This document shows positions 1-8,725 of a stretch of 55,090 bases of DNA, piece by piece; position 1 is the first letter of the stretch, and every line of letters starts with the position of its first letter. Where the stretch lies: NCBI RefSeq assembly GCF_000377645.1, contig NZ_KB898490.1, forward strand, positions 1-55,090, read 5' to 3'. A program made the position numbers and the translations under genes. Under the pieces are notes generated by a model. It did not search any database. It saw only the letters and a list, made by a program, of their open reading frames with translations, and was not told where the DNA came from. This DNA comes from Thiomonas sp. FB-6. GTDB taxonomy: Bacteria > Pseudomonadota > Gammaproteobacteria > Burkholderiales > Burkholderiaceae_C.

Positions 1-1
1 G

Positions 2-241
2 AAGGCGCACTGGGCGCAGATCTACTCGACCAACCCGCTCGAGCGCCTGAACGCCGACATCAAGCGCCGCACCAACGTCGTGGGCATCTTCCCCAACGAC
101 GCGGCCATCACACGCCTGGTCGGCGCCATGATGCTGGAGCAGAACGACGAGTGGTCGCTGAATCGCCGGTATATGCAGCTTGAAGGCCTTCAGTCGCTCT
201 GCGATACTGCCCCGACTCGGCTGTCCGCTGTGGCACGCTGA
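2..241 (+). CDS. IS256-family transposase, C-terminal part (cut by window start)
   Basis: The reading frame is open from the first bases of the window and ends at TGA 239-241, giving the last 79 residues. It reads WAQIYSTNPLERLN followed by DIKRRTNVVGIFPND and a helix with MMLEQNDEW. This is the conserved C-terminal block of IS256/mutator-type DDE transposases, including the glutamate-bearing NPLERLN helix that supplies the last acidic catalytic residue. The family catalyses cut-and-paste or copy-out transposition. Full-length members are about 400 residues, so the rest lies left of the window and completeness cannot be judged. The tail after NRRYMQLEG is low in family signal. The right inverted repeat of the element was not delimited with certainty. 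Confidence 0.85.
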   Translation, partial: KAHWAQIYSTNPLERLNADIKRRTNVVGIFPNDAAITRLVGAMMLEQNDEWSLNRRYMQLEGLQSLCDTAPTRLSAVAR

Positions 242-758
242 GTACCGTGTAGCTCAGCCTGTCCGGGCTGTGGACCTACACCACGTCGCGGGACGCGACC
301 CAAGCCGAAGCTTGCTGCCCCTGATGGGATTCGCTGGTCGGCTTCTCGATCGAGGGGGCGCACTCCGGGTGCCCCGGGGGAAACGGGTTGTGCCGACCAC
401 GGTGGACGCTCCCCTCGTTCAAGTGGTCGGACAACACCTCCACTTTGGCACATCGATGCCGTCGCGGGTGGGGGCGTCCATCCCATTGAGGGGCCCCCCC
501 GCCTTGGGACGGCCCTGCGGCGGGTGTGCACTCGGCAGCGGTGCGGGGTGCAGGAAGGGGGCGCGTCGGGCGGGGTGGGAGTGGCCGCGGGGCAGAACAC
601 TAGGGCCGCCGCAGGCGGCTGTGCATCCCGCCCGAAAGTCCCCCATCAACGCACGACGCACCGCTGCCGAGAACCCACCTTCCGCAGGGCCGCCCCAAGG
701 AAGGGGGTGTCCCCCTCGGGGGGACGGAGCGGGGGTCGCCCCCCGCGACGGAGGGGGC
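242..758. other. Non-coding stretch between transposase and phoH
   Basis: No credible gene is seen here. The first 60 bases include a palindromic stretch at about 287-303 (GTCGCG-GGA-CGCGAC), which may belong to the right end of the IS. The middle (about 320-500) has no recognisable protein signal in any frame, although frames stay open because of high GC. The right end (about 690-757) is a run of C and G tracts forming adjacent hairpins next to the phoH stop codon. It may be a mix of IS end, intergenic repeat and transcription end. Confidence 0.5.
709..745. terminator. Paired GC hairpins after phoH, possible terminator or intergenic repeat
   Basis: Two adjacent inverted repeats lie just past the phoH stop (minus-strand gene). 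One is 709-725, with CCCCC pairing to GGGGG around TC. The other is 730-745, with GGGGG pairing to CCCCC around TCG. There is no U-tract, so a factor-independent terminator is not proven. C/G-tract hairpins of this sort recur in intergenic gaps of Burkholderiales genomes. Confidence 0.4.
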
Positions 759-2624
759 TCACAAGATCTCTGTTGCGTAGTCGGCCAGGCGGCTGCGTTC
801 GCCGCGCGCGAGGGTGATGTGGCCGGAGTGCTTCCAGCCCTTGAAGCGGTCGACGGCGTAGGCCAGGCCGGAACTGCCTTCGGTGAGGTAGGGGGTGTCG
901 ATCTGGGCCAGGTTGCCCATGCAGATGATCTTGGTGCCGGGGCCGGCACGGGTGATCAGGGTCTTCATCTGCTTGGGCGTGAGGTTCTGGGCCTCGTCGA
1001 TGATCACGTACTTGTTCAGGAAGGTACGCCCGCGCATGAAGTTCAGGCTTTTGATCTTGACCTTCGAGCGGATGAGTTCCTGCGTGGCCGCGCGGCCCCA
1101 TTCGCCGCCGTGGTTGCCGCCGCCGGATTGGTTGAGCACCTCGAGGTTGTCGTCGAGCGCGCCCATCCAGGGCGACATCTTCTCTTCCTCGGTGCCCGGC
1201 AGGTAGCCGATGTCCTCGCCCACGGGCACCGTGACGCGGGTGATGATGATCTCGTTGTAGCGCCGGTCCTCCAGCACCTGCTGCAGCCCTGCCGCCAGCG
1301 CCAGCAGGGTCTTGCCGGTGCCGGCCTGGCCGCTGAGCGTGACGAAATCCACCTCAGGATCGAGCAGCAGGTTGAGCGCGAAATTCTGCTCGCGGTTGCG
1401 CGCGCACACGCCCCAGATGCTGTTCTTGGGGTGGGTGTAGTCGCGCACCACCTGCAGCACCGCGGTGGAGGCGCGGATTTCCTTGACCCGCGCGTACATC
1501 GGCGTGGCGTTGGAGGCCTCCCAGTACACGGCCTGGTTGACCAGCATGGAGGCCACCAGCGTGCCCTGCAGCCGGTAGAAAGGCTGGCCTCCCTGCTGCC
1601 AGCTCTCCAGCGACTTGGCCTGCTTGTCCCAGAAGTCCTCGGGCAGGGCCATCACGCCGGTGTACAGCAGGTCGGCATCGTCGAGGGTCTTGTCGTTGGT
1701 GTAGTCCTCGGCATGCAGGCCCAGCGCGCGGGCCTTGACCCGCATGTTGATGTCCTTGGACACCAGCACCACCGAACGCTCGGGGAAAGCCTGGGTGAGC
1801 GCTTGCAGCACGCCCAGGATCTGGTTGTCGGCCTTGCCCTGGGGCAGCGCCTCGGGCAGGCGCGCCTCGAGTGCGCGGGTCTGGAAGAACAGGCGCCCGC
1901 GCGCCTCGCGGTGGCCGCTGTGGTCCAGGCGGATACCCTGCTCGATGCCGGCCTCGACCCCGGCGACCAGGGCGTCGAGCTCGCGGCTGGCCTGGCGGGC
2001 GTTGCGCGCGACTTCCGACATGCCCTTCTTGTGGCCGTCGAGTTCCTCCAGCGTGACCATGGGCAGGTACACGTCGTGTTCCTCGAAGCGGAACAGCGAG
2101 GTCGGGTCGTGCATCAGCACGTTGGTGTCCAGCACGAACAGCTTGCCGGCCTCCGCCGGAGCCTGGGCAGCGGCGCGGGAGCCACGGCGTGCCGCCGCCG
2201 GCGCCTCGGCCGGCGCGCGCGCCGGGCCCGTGGCGGGCAGGGAGCGAGCCACCGTGGGCGCAGGCGGCATGGCGGGCGCCGTGAAGCGGGCTTGCGGGGC
2301 CGCGGCGCCGGCCGGGGGCTTCGCGCCCGGCTCGCCGGTGCGCGCCTTGGGACCCTTGGCCGCGCGAGGGGATTCGGGGGGGGGTGAGGACAGGAGGGCG
2401 GCCGGAGCCTGAGCAGGCGCGGCGCCACCCTTGCGCGGCGCCGTACGCCCGCGCGCCGGCGTCACGCCGGCCACGGCGCCCGCGGGAGACCTGGAGCCGC
2501 GCGCGGCCTGTTCCGGGGCGCCGGCGGTTTCGAATTCGGGCTCGGCAGCCCGCGCATCCGACGCGCCTGCCGCTGGCGCCTGGAGCAGGGAACCGAGTTT
2601 GGTGGGGGGCTTGGGCAGGGGCAT
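759..2624 (-). CDS. PIN domain-PhoH-type ATPase (PhoL/YlaK-like)
   Basis: This 621-residue protein joins an N-terminal PIN nuclease domain to a PhoH ATPase domain. Residues 1 to about 165 are a low-complexity Ala/Pro/Arg-rich extension. The PIN domain follows with FVLDTNVLMHD and later acidic residues (LEELDGH, LVSKDINMR). The PhoH domain in the C-terminal half shows Walker A GQAGTGKTLLALAAG and Walker B YVIIDEAQNLTP. PIN-PhoH proteins are linked to RNA unwinding and cleavage, though the exact substrate here is unknown. The protein is longer than usual because of the extension. ATG 2624 gives MPLPKPPTK; a start further inside the extension is possible. It lies in tandem with bcp on the minus strand but 180 bases away, so co-transcription is uncertain. 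Confidence 0.9.
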   Translation of the reverse strand: MPLPKPPTKLGSLLQAPAAGASDARAAEPEFETAGAPEQAARGSRSPAGAVAGVTPARGRTAPRKGGAAPAQAPAALLSSPPPESPRAAKGPKARTGEPGAKPPAGAAAPQARFTAPAMPPAPTVARSLPATGPARAPAEAPAAARRGSRAAAQAPAEAGKLFVLDTNVLMHDPTSLFRFEEHDVYLPMVTLEELDGHKKGMSEVARNARQASRELDALVAGVEAGIEQGIRLDHSGHREARGRLFFQTRALEARLPEALPQGKADNQILGVLQALTQAFPERSVVLVSKDINMRVKARALGLHAEDYTNDKTLDDADLLYTGVMALPEDFWDKQAKSLESWQQGGQPFYRLQGTLVASMLVNQAVYWEASNATPMYARVKEIRASTAVLQVVRDYTHPKNSIWGVCARNREQNFALNLLLDPEVDFVTLSGQAGTGKTLLALAAGLQQVLEDRRYNEIIITRVTVPVGEDIGYLPGTEEEKMSPWMGALDDNLEVLNQSGGGNHGGEWGRAATQELIRSKVKIKSLNFMRGRTFLNKYVIIDEAQNLTPKQMKTLITRAGPGTKIICMGNLAQIDTPYLTEGSSGLAYAVDRFKGWKHSGHITLARGERSRLADYATEIL

Positions 2625-2804
2625 GGCGGCGGCTGGAAACGTGACGGAATGCGAGGCTAGTCGAGATGCTCGCGCGGGGCGGCGGGCGGCGCCGTGGCGG
2701 CGTGCCCGGCGCGAGCACGCGCGCCCGCACAGGCCGGAACCTGGCGGGTAGCGCGGGGGACGGTGCGGGACAAGGGCTTCAGGCCCGTGGACTTGGGCGC
2801 GGGC

Positions 2805-3269
2805 TCAGAGCTTGCGCACGGCCTCGAGCACTTCCTGCACGTGGCCGGCGACCTTCACGCCGCGCCATTCCTCGCGCAGCACGCCTTCGGCGTCGACCAG
2901 GAAGGTGCTGCGTTCGATGCCCTTGACCTTCTTGCCGTACATGATCTTGTTCTTCACCACGCCGAACATGTGGCAGAGCTTTTCCTCGGTGTCGGCGATC
3001 AGGTCGAAGGGCAGTTCGAGCTGGCTGCGGAACTTGTCGTGCGAGGCCAGGTTGTCCCGCGACACCCCGAAGATCATCGCCCCGGCGCTTTCGAATTCCG
3101 CGTACAGGTCGCGGAACTGCTGGGCCTCGGTAGTGCAGCCCGGTGTCATGTCCTTGGGGTAGAAGTACAGGATCAGCTTCTTGCCCAGGTAGTTCTTCGG
3201 GTTGAATTTGATTTCGCTGGTGGCGATCGCCTCGAAATCGGGTACCACTTTGTTCAGAACCAAAGCCAT
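2805..3269 (-). CDS. bcp: Thioredoxin-dependent peroxiredoxin, Bcp/PrxQ type
   Basis: This 154-residue protein has the size and fold signature of Bcp/PrxQ, which reduces hydrogen peroxide and organic hydroperoxides in the cytoplasm. The peroxidatic cysteine is C45 in KDMTPGCTTEAQ. The usual PrxQ resolving cysteine five residues later is absent (CTTEAQ rather than CTxxxC). The only other cysteine is C99 in EEKLCHMF, so this member is either 1-Cys or resolves atypically. The C-terminal RSTFLVDAEG block is also typical. The ATG at 3269 is preceded by AGGAGAC, a good ribosome site. Confidence 0.93.
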   Translation of the reverse strand: MALVLNKVVPDFEAIATSEIKFNPKNYLGKKLILYFYPKDMTPGCTTEAQQFRDLYAEFESAGAMIFGVSRDNLASHDKFRSQLELPFDLIADTEEKLCHMFGVVKNKIMYGKKVKGIERSTFLVDAEGVLREEWRGVKVAGHVQEVLEAVRKL

Positions 3270-3404
3270 GAAGTCTCCTGTTAGCGTCGGCCGGGGCTAG
3301 CGGCGCCGCCCGACGCGGCAACGCCGGACCGCGAAGCCCCGGGTCGAGTCACCATTCCCATTTTACCGAATCGCGTTACAAATCATCCGGAGCCCGCTGC
3401 GGGC

Positions 3405-3791
3405 TCAGTCCTGCGTGGGTGCCTCCACGACCAGCGCGGCCAGCGCACGGCGGCCTTCGCCGACCAGGATGTTGTAGGTACGGCAGGCCGCCGCGGTGTT
3501 CATGACCTCGAAGCCGATGCCGCGCTGGATCAGCGCGCGCAGCAGCGCAGGCGGCGCGAAGCGCTGGGCGGCGCCGGTGCCGACGATCACCACCTCGGGC
3601 GCGCGCTCGGCCAGGCGCGCGAAATCCTGTTCGGTCAGCTCGGCGAAGCCCTGTTCGCCCCAGGGCTCGGGCGCGCTGTCGCTGGCCACGCATACCCCGG
3701 ATTCGAAGCGCACACGGTTGATCTCGACGAAGCCGGGGCCGTGGGCGCTCACCGTGAACGCGGCCTGGTTGTCTTCTGCCTGGAATTTCAT
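3405..3791 (-). CDS. Mth938-domain (DUF498) protein of unknown exact role
   Basis: This 128-residue protein starts at ATG 3791 (MKFQAEDN). It carries the hallmark Mth938/Xcc1710 features: a central PEVVIVGTGAAQRF motif, then a helix and the IGFEVMNTAAACRTYNIL segment. Family members include human NDUFAF3, a complex I assembly factor, but the role of bacterial copies is not settled. An in-frame upstream ATG at 3848 would add an Arg/Ala-rich stretch unlike the family, so the internal start is preferred. The gene is divergent from alaA, with a 149-base shared upstream region. Confidence 0.85.
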   Translation of the reverse strand: MKFQAEDNQAAFTVSAHGPGFVEINRVRFESGVCVASDSAPEPWGEQGFAELTEQDFARLAERAPEVVIVGTGAAQRFAPPALLRALIQRGIGFEVMNTAAACRTYNILVGEGRRALAALVVEAPTQD

Positions 3792-3852
3792 CGGACGATG
3801 GGATGGGGAGGCGGCGGGGCGGGACGCTGCCGCGCACGAGCGGCGCAAGCTG

Positions 3853-3892
3853 TCCGCCTACAGTCCGCCTACAGGTACATTATAGGGTTCAC
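3853..3892 (+). promoter_or_regulatory. Putative alaA promoter region with 11-bp tandem repeat
   Basis: An exact tandem duplication of TCCGCCTACAG spans 3853-3874 and is followed at once by TACATTATAG, a plausible -10 region, about 60 bases upstream of the alaA start. The repeat would sit over the -35 region. Its role is inferred from position only. Confidence 0.35.
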
Positions 3893-3940
3893 CCCCCATC
3901 GGAAGCCGCGGCGACAGCCGCGGCAAGGCAGGAAGATTTC

Positions 3941-5179
3941 ATGGCGACCCGGGAATTTCGCAAGTCGGACAAGCTGGCGGACGTGTGCTACGACATCCGC
4001 GGACCGGTGCTCGACAAGGCGCGGCAGATGGAGGAGGACGGCCAGCGCATCATCAAGCTCAACATCGGCAACCTGGCGGTGTTCGGCTTCGATCCGCCCG
4101 ACGAGATCGTGCAGGACATGATCCGCAACCTGGCCGGGGCGGCCGGCTACACCGATTCCAAGGGCCTGTTCGCGCCGCGCAAGTCGGTGCAGCACTACAC
4201 CCAGGAGAAGGGCATCTCCGGCGTGGAGATCGACGACGTGTTCATCGGCAACGGCGCCTCCGAGCTGATCGCCATGAGCATGAACGCACTGCTCAACAAC
4301 GGCGACGAAGTGCTGCTGCCGGCGCCCGACTATCCGCTGTACACCGCCGCGGTGTCGCTGTCGGGCGGGCGCCCGGTGCACTACATGTGCGACGAGCAGA
4401 GCGACTGGCTGCCCGACCTGGACGACATGCGGCGCAAGATCACGCCGAACACCAAGGCCCTGGTGGTGATCAATCCGAACAATCCCACCGGCGCGCTGTA
4501 CCCGCGCGAGTTCCTGCTGGAACTGGTGGAGATCGCCCGGCGCCATCAGCTGATCGTGTTCGCCGACGAGATCTACGACAAGACCCTGTACGACGGCAAC
4601 GTCCACACCAGCATCGCGTCGCTGGCCGACGACGTGCTGTTCATCACCTTCAACGGGCTGTCCAAGAACTACCGCTCCTGCGGCTACCGCGCGGGCTGGA
4701 TGGTGGTGTCGGGCGACAAGCGCCACGCGCGCGACTACATCGAGGGCCTGGGCATGCTGGCCTCCATGCGCCTGTGCGCCAACACGCCCGGGCAGCTGGC
4801 CATCCAGACCGCGCTGGGCGGCTACCAGAGCATCAAGGACCTGGTGGCCCCGGGCGGGCGCCTGACGCGCCAGCGCGACCTGGCCTACGAGCTGCTGAGC
4901 CAGATTCCCGGGGTCAGCGTGGTCAAGCCCAAGGCAGCGCTGTACATGTTTCCGCGCCTGGACCCGAAGGTCTACCCCATCGTCGACGACCAGCAGTTCG
5001 CCTTCGACCTGCTGGCGCAGGAGCGTGTGCTCATCGTGCAGGGAACGGGCTTCAACTGGCCGCGGCCGGATCATTTCCGGCTGGTGTTCCTGCCCAACGC
5101 GGACGACCTTGCCGACGCCGTCGGGCGCATCGCCCGTTTCCTCGACCGCATGCGCCGCCAGCAGGTGAGCGCGGCCTGA
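3941..5179 (+). CDS. alaA: Glutamate-pyruvate aminotransferase (alanine transaminase, AlaA type)
   Basis: This 412-residue PLP fold-type I aminotransferase makes alanine from pyruvate with glutamate as donor. From memory it follows E. coli AlaA along its length: KLADVCYDIRGPV at the N-terminus, YIGNG-like FIGNGASELI, APDYPLYTAAVSL, INPNNPTGA, FADEIYDKTLYD, and the PLP-lysine motif FNGLSKNYRSCGYR. The ATG at 3941 follows AGGAAGATTTC, a good ribosome site; the frame extends upstream without family similarity. It lies 88 bases upstream of hom. Alanine and threonine synthesis genes being adjacent is common in this lineage. Confidence 0.93.
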   Translation: MATREFRKSDKLADVCYDIRGPVLDKARQMEEDGQRIIKLNIGNLAVFGFDPPDEIVQDMIRNLAGAAGYTDSKGLFAPRKSVQHYTQEKGISGVEIDDVFIGNGASELIAMSMNALLNNGDEVLLPAPDYPLYTAAVSLSGGRPVHYMCDEQSDWLPDLDDMRRKITPNTKALVVINPNNPTGALYPREFLLELVEIARRHQLIVFADEIYDKTLYDGNVHTSIASLADDVLFITFNGLSKNYRSCGYRAGWMVVSGDKRHARDYIEGLGMLASMRLCANTPGQLAIQTALGGYQSIKDLVAPGGRLTRQRDLAYELLSQIPGVSVVKPKAALYMFPRLDPKVYPIVDDQQFAFDLLAQERVLIVQGTGFNWPRPDHFRLVFLPNADDLADAVGRIARFLDRMRRQQVSAA

Positions 5180-5202
5180 GACTCCGAACCTTTCCGGCCG
5201 GC

Positions 5203-5243
5203 GCCTTCGCCTCCCCGCCGCGCGCGCGCGCTCGGGCGAAGGC
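5203..5243. promoter_or_regulatory. Hairpin between alaA and hom
   Basis: A perfect 9-bp inverted repeat, GCCTTCGCC (5203-5211) and GGCGAAGGC (5235-5243), lies in the short gap before hom. It has no U-tract. It may weaken read-through from alaA into hom-thrC or stabilise RNA ends; this is inferred from structure only. Confidence 0.35.
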
Positions 5244-5267
5244 CGCGGCCGCAACCTGAAGCTGCCC

Positions 5268-6578
5268 ATGAAAGCCATGCGAATCGCACTCCTCGGCGCC
5301 GGCACCGTCGCCTCCGGAGTGGTGCGGGTCCTGCAACGCAACCAGGACGAACTCTGCCGCCGTGCCGGGCGCGGCATCGAGGTGGTGGCGGTGGCCGCCC
5401 GCGATGCCGCCAAGGCGCGCCGCGCCATCGGCGAGACGCTGGCGCTGACCGACGACTTCATGGGCCTGGCCACGCGCGAGGACGTGGACATCGTGGCCGA
5501 GCTGATGGGCGGCATCGAGCCGGCGCGCGAGCTGGTGCTGGCCGCCATCCGCGCCGGCAAGCACGTGGTCACGGCGAACAAGGCGCTGCTCGCGCTGCAT
5601 GGCAACGAGATCTTCGCGGCGGCGCAGGAACACGGCGTGATGGTGGCCTTCGAGGCCGCGGTGGCCGGCGGCATCCCCATCATCAAGGCCGTGCGCGAGG
5701 GCCTGGCGGCCAACCGCATCGAGTGGGTGGCCGGTATCATCAACGGCACCACCAACTTCATCCTGTCCTCGATGCGCGACAAGGGCGTGGACTTCGCCAC
5801 CGCCCTGGCCGAGGCGCAGCGCCTGGGCTACGCCGAGGCCGACCCCACCTTCGACATCGACGGCGTCGACGCCGCCCACAAGATCACCATTCTGTGCGCC
5901 ATCGCCTTCGGCGTACCGGTGCAGTTCGACCGCGTGCACGTGCAGGGCATCCGCGACCTGGAAACGGCGGACATCCGCTACGCGGAGCAACTGGGCTACC
6001 GCATCAAGCTGCTGGGCATCACCCGCCGCGCCGAGGACGGCATCGAGCTGCGCGTGCATCCCACGCTGATTCCGGCCACGCGCCTGGTGGCCAACGTCGA
6101 GGGTGCCATGAACGCGGTGGTGGTGCAGGGCGACGCGGTGGGCTCCACGCTGTTCTACGGCAAGGGCGCGGGCTCCGAGCCCACGGCCTCCAGCGTCATC
6201 GCCGACCTGGTGGACATCACGCGCCTGCACACCGCGGACCCCGAGCACCGCGTGCCGCACCTGGCCTTCCAGCCGGGCGCACTGGCCGACACGCCGATCC
6301 TGGCCATGCCCCAGGTGCGCACCTCCTACTACCTGCGCATCCACGTGCGCGACGAGGCCGGCGTGCTGGCCGAGATCACCCACATCCTGGCCGAGCACGG
6401 CATGTCCATCGACGCGCTGCTGCAGCGTCCCTCGGGCGAGGACGACCAGCACACCGACGTGATCCTGCTCACCCACGAGACCCTGGAGCAGCGCATGGAC
6501 CAGGCGCTGGCGCGCATCCAGGCGCTGGACACCGTGCTGGCGCCGGTGGTGCGCCTGCGCAAGGAGGAGCTGCGCTGA
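5268..6578 (+). CDS. hom: Homoserine dehydrogenase
   Basis: This 436-residue NAD(P)-dependent enzyme reduces aspartate semialdehyde to homoserine for threonine and methionine synthesis. The Rossmann motif RIALLGAGTVASGVV is at the N-terminus. It is followed by VTANKALLALHGNEIF, the homoserine-binding region around GIINGTTNFILSSM, and GYAEADPTFDIDGVDAAHK. The last about 80 residues form an ACT domain (YYLRIHVRDEAGVLAEITHIL), which suggests threonine feedback control. It is a stand-alone enzyme, not fused to aspartokinase. The start at 5268 gives MKAMRIA; the ATG nine bases on is an alternative. The stop overlaps the thrC start by one base, so the two are translationally coupled. Confidence 0.96.
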   Translation: MKAMRIALLGAGTVASGVVRVLQRNQDELCRRAGRGIEVVAVAARDAAKARRAIGETLALTDDFMGLATREDVDIVAELMGGIEPARELVLAAIRAGKHVVTANKALLALHGNEIFAAAQEHGVMVAFEAAVAGGIPIIKAVREGLAANRIEWVAGIINGTTNFILSSMRDKGVDFATALAEAQRLGYAEADPTFDIDGVDAAHKITILCAIAFGVPVQFDRVHVQGIRDLETADIRYAEQLGYRIKLLGITRRAEDGIELRVHPTLIPATRLVANVEGAMNAVVVQGDAVGSTLFYGKGAGSEPTASSVIADLVDITRLHTADPEHRVPHLAFQPGALADTPILAMPQVRTSYYLRIHVRDEAGVLAEITHILAEHGMSIDALLQRPSGEDDQHTDVILLTHETLEQRMDQALARIQALDTVLAPVVRLRKEELR

Positions 6579-7984
6579 TGAACTACCTGAGCACCCGCGG
6601 CCTGGCGCCGCGCGCCGGTTTCGACGACATCCTGCTGGAGGGCCTGGCCCCCGACGGCGGCCTGTACCTGCCGGAGCACTACCCGCGCATCGAGGCCGCC
6701 GCGCTGCGGCGCATGCAGGGCATGTCCTACGCGGACATCGCCTTCGAGGTGCTGCATCCGCTGCTGGCGCCGATGCCGGCCGGGGAGCTGCGCGATCTGC
6801 TGCGCGCCACCTACACCGCGCAGGCCTTCGGCAGCCCCGACATCATCCGCCTGCAGCGCCTGGACGCCGACATCGGCCTGCTGGGGGTGTCGCAGGGGCC
6901 GACGCTGGCCTTCAAGGACATGGCCATGCAGCTGCTGGGCGGGCTGTTCGAGCGCGCGCTGGCGGCCGCCGGCGCCGAGCTCAACATCCTGGGCGCCACC
7001 TCGGGCGACACCGGCAGCGCGGCCGAGTACGCGATGCGCGGGCGCCGCGGCATCCGCGTGTTCATGCTCTCGCCCTTCGGGCGCATGAGCCCGTTCCAGA
7101 CCGCGCAGATGTACAGCCTGCTCGAGCCGAACATCCACAACATCGCCGTGCAGGACGTGTTCGACACCTGCCAGGACATGGTCAAGGCGGTGTCGGCCGA
7201 CCTGGAGTTCAAGCGCCGCTGGAAGATCGGCACCATCAACTCCATCAACTGGGCGCGCGTGGCCGCGCAGGTGGTGTACTACTTCGCCGGCTATGTGCGC
7301 AGCGTGCGCGAGGTGGGCGAGCCGCTGGACGTGTGCGTGCCATCGGGCAATTTCGGCAACATCCTGGCGGCCCACGTCGCGCGCGAGATGGGCCTGCCGC
7401 TGCGCCGCCTGGTGCTGGCCACCAACGAGAACAACGTGCTGGACGAGTTCCTGCGCACCGGGGTGTACCGGCCGCGCGCGCCCGAGCAGACCCACCAGAC
7501 CTCCAGCCCGTCGATGGACATTTCCAAGGCCTCGAACTTCGAGCGCTTCGTGTTCGACATGCTGGGGCGCGACGCCGCGCGCACGCGCGACCTGTTCGAG
7601 CGTCAGCTCTCGGGGCAGGGCAGCTTCGACCTGTCGGCCGACCCGGCCTTCGCGCGCATGCGCGAAGGCATGGTCTCGGGCAGCAGCGACCACGCCACGC
7701 GCGTGCGCATCATCCGCGAAACCTTCGAAGCCAGCGGGATCGTGATCGACCCGCACACCGCCGACGGCGTCGCCGTCGGGCGGCGCGAGCTGGAGCCCGG
7801 CGTGCCCATGCTGGTGGTGGAGACGGCGCTGGCGGCCAAGTTCGAGGCAACCATCCGCGAGGCCATCGGCACCGACCCGCAGCGCCCCGAATCGGCGCGC
7901 GGCATCGAGCTGCTCCCGCAGCGCTTCGTGGTCATGAAGCCCGAAGTGGACGCGCTCAAGGCGTACATCGCCGAGCATTGCTGA
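6578..7984 (+). CDS. thrC: Threonine synthase
   Basis: This 468-residue PLP enzyme converts O-phosphohomoserine to threonine. The N-terminus MNYLSTRGLAPRAGFDDILLEGLAPDGGLYLPE is typical of the long proteobacterial/yeast-like ThrC class. The PLP-binding lysine is in PTLAFKDMAMQ, and the phosphate loop appears as GATSGDTGSAA. SINWARVAAQVVYYF and VPSGNFGNILAA are further family blocks. The ATG at 6578 overlaps the hom stop (TGATG), showing operon coupling. mobB starts 16 bases after the stop and may be transcribed with it. Confidence 0.96.
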   Translation: MNYLSTRGLAPRAGFDDILLEGLAPDGGLYLPEHYPRIEAAALRRMQGMSYADIAFEVLHPLLAPMPAGELRDLLRATYTAQAFGSPDIIRLQRLDADIGLLGVSQGPTLAFKDMAMQLLGGLFERALAAAGAELNILGATSGDTGSAAEYAMRGRRGIRVFMLSPFGRMSPFQTAQMYSLLEPNIHNIAVQDVFDTCQDMVKAVSADLEFKRRWKIGTINSINWARVAAQVVYYFAGYVRSVREVGEPLDVCVPSGNFGNILAAHVAREMGLPLRRLVLATNENNVLDEFLRTGVYRPRAPEQTHQTSSPSMDISKASNFERFVFDMLGRDAARTRDLFERQLSGQGSFDLSADPAFARMREGMVSGSSDHATRVRIIRETFEASGIVIDPHTADGVAVGRRELEPGVPMLVVETALAAKFEATIREAIGTDPQRPESARGIELLPQRFVVMKPEVDALKAYIAEHC

Positions 7985-8000
7985 ACCTGCCGGGCCGACC

Positions 8001-8552
8001 ATGTTCGTCGCGGGATTCGTGGGTTTCTCCGGCGCGGGAAAGACCACGCTGATCGAAGCGCTGCTGGGGGATTTCGCGGCCCGCGGGCTGCGCGCCTCGG
8101 TCATCAAGCACGCCCACCATGGTTTCGAGCTGGACCGCGAGGGCAAGGATTCCTGGCGCCACCGCAAGGCCGGCGCCTACGAGGTGCTGGTCGCCTCGCC
8201 CCATCTGCTGGCCCTGCAGCGCGAGACCCGCGAGGCGCGCGAGTACGAGCTGCCCGATCTGCTGCGCCGGCTCGACCCGGTGGACTGGGTGTTCGTCGAG
8301 GGCTTCCGGCAGGCGCCGATCTCCAAGATCGAGGTCTGGCGCGCCGGCCCCGGCAAGCCGCGCAGCCATGCGGGAGACCCCTTGGTACGCGCGCTGGCCA
8401 GCGACGGCCCGCTGCCGCCGGCCTTGCAGCAGGCCGGGGCGGGAGGCGGCGAAGCCACCCCTGCCTGTCCCTTGCTGGATCTGCGGCGCCCCGGGGCGAT
8501 CTCCGCCTGGCTGATCGAGCAGCGCGCCTGGTTCCGTCCACCGCCGGCCTGA
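8001..8552 (+). CDS. mobB: Molybdopterin-guanine dinucleotide biosynthesis adaptor, GTP-binding
   Basis: This 183-residue P-loop protein has Walker A GFSGAGKTTLIEALL close to the N-terminus, the SVIKHAHHGFELDREGKDSWRHRKAGA block, and DWVFVEGFRQAPISKIEVWR. All are diagnostic for MobB, a GTP-binding helper of MobA in forming the guanine dinucleotide form of molybdenum cofactor. It sits between thrC (16-base gap) and moeA (173-base gap). That places it at the head of a cofactor gene group moeA, moaD, moaE now split by the autotransporter. Confidence 0.93.
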   Translation: MFVAGFVGFSGAGKTTLIEALLGDFAARGLRASVIKHAHHGFELDREGKDSWRHRKAGAYEVLVASPHLLALQRETREAREYELPDLLRRLDPVDWVFVEGFRQAPISKIEVWRAGPGKPRSHAGDPLVRALASDGPLPPALQQAGAGGGEATPACPLLDLRRPGAISAWLIEQRAWFRPPPA

Positions 8553-8628
8553 ACCCGCCCTGGCCGCTCCGGCACCGGGGAGCAGCCCCGCCGGAGTCCT
8601 GCCCGTACTGCGCGCCGTCAAGGCGCGG

Positions 8629-8655
8629 CCCTGCCGGCGGCGCGCGCCGGCAGGG
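8629..8655. terminator. 10-bp GC hairpin between mobB and moeA
   Basis: CCCTGCCGGC (8629-8638) pairs perfectly with GCCGGCAGGG (8646-8655) across a 7-base loop. There is no following T-run. It lies about 70 bases before moeA, just upstream of a TATCAT element that could be a moeA -10 box, so it may separate the hom-thrC-mobB transcript from moeA. Confidence 0.4.
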
Positions 8656-8725
8656 GATGCGCTCGTATCATTTCGGGGACGGGCGGCATGGTGCTGCCCG
8701 CTTGCACCAAGGGCAGCCGTCGCCG

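Noticed and set aside
190-600. Minus-strand frame between the IS end and phoH as a passenger gene of the IS
   Set aside because: No similarity to any known family, skewed Pro/Arg composition, and no ribosome site; open by GC bias.
180-2387. Long plus-strand open frame antisense to phoH
   Set aside because: Pure shadow of the GC-rich phoH gene; no family motifs, no ribosome site, and composition typical of an antisense frame.
3803-3940. Upstream in-frame extension of alaA
   Set aside because: The extra 46 residues lack similarity to AlaA and span the promoter region; ATG 3941 has a good ribosome site and the family N-terminus.
8553-8725. Molybdenum-cofactor riboswitch upstream of moeA
   Set aside because: Only a simple 10-bp hairpin is visible; the multi-stem aptamer layout of the Moco motif was not found.
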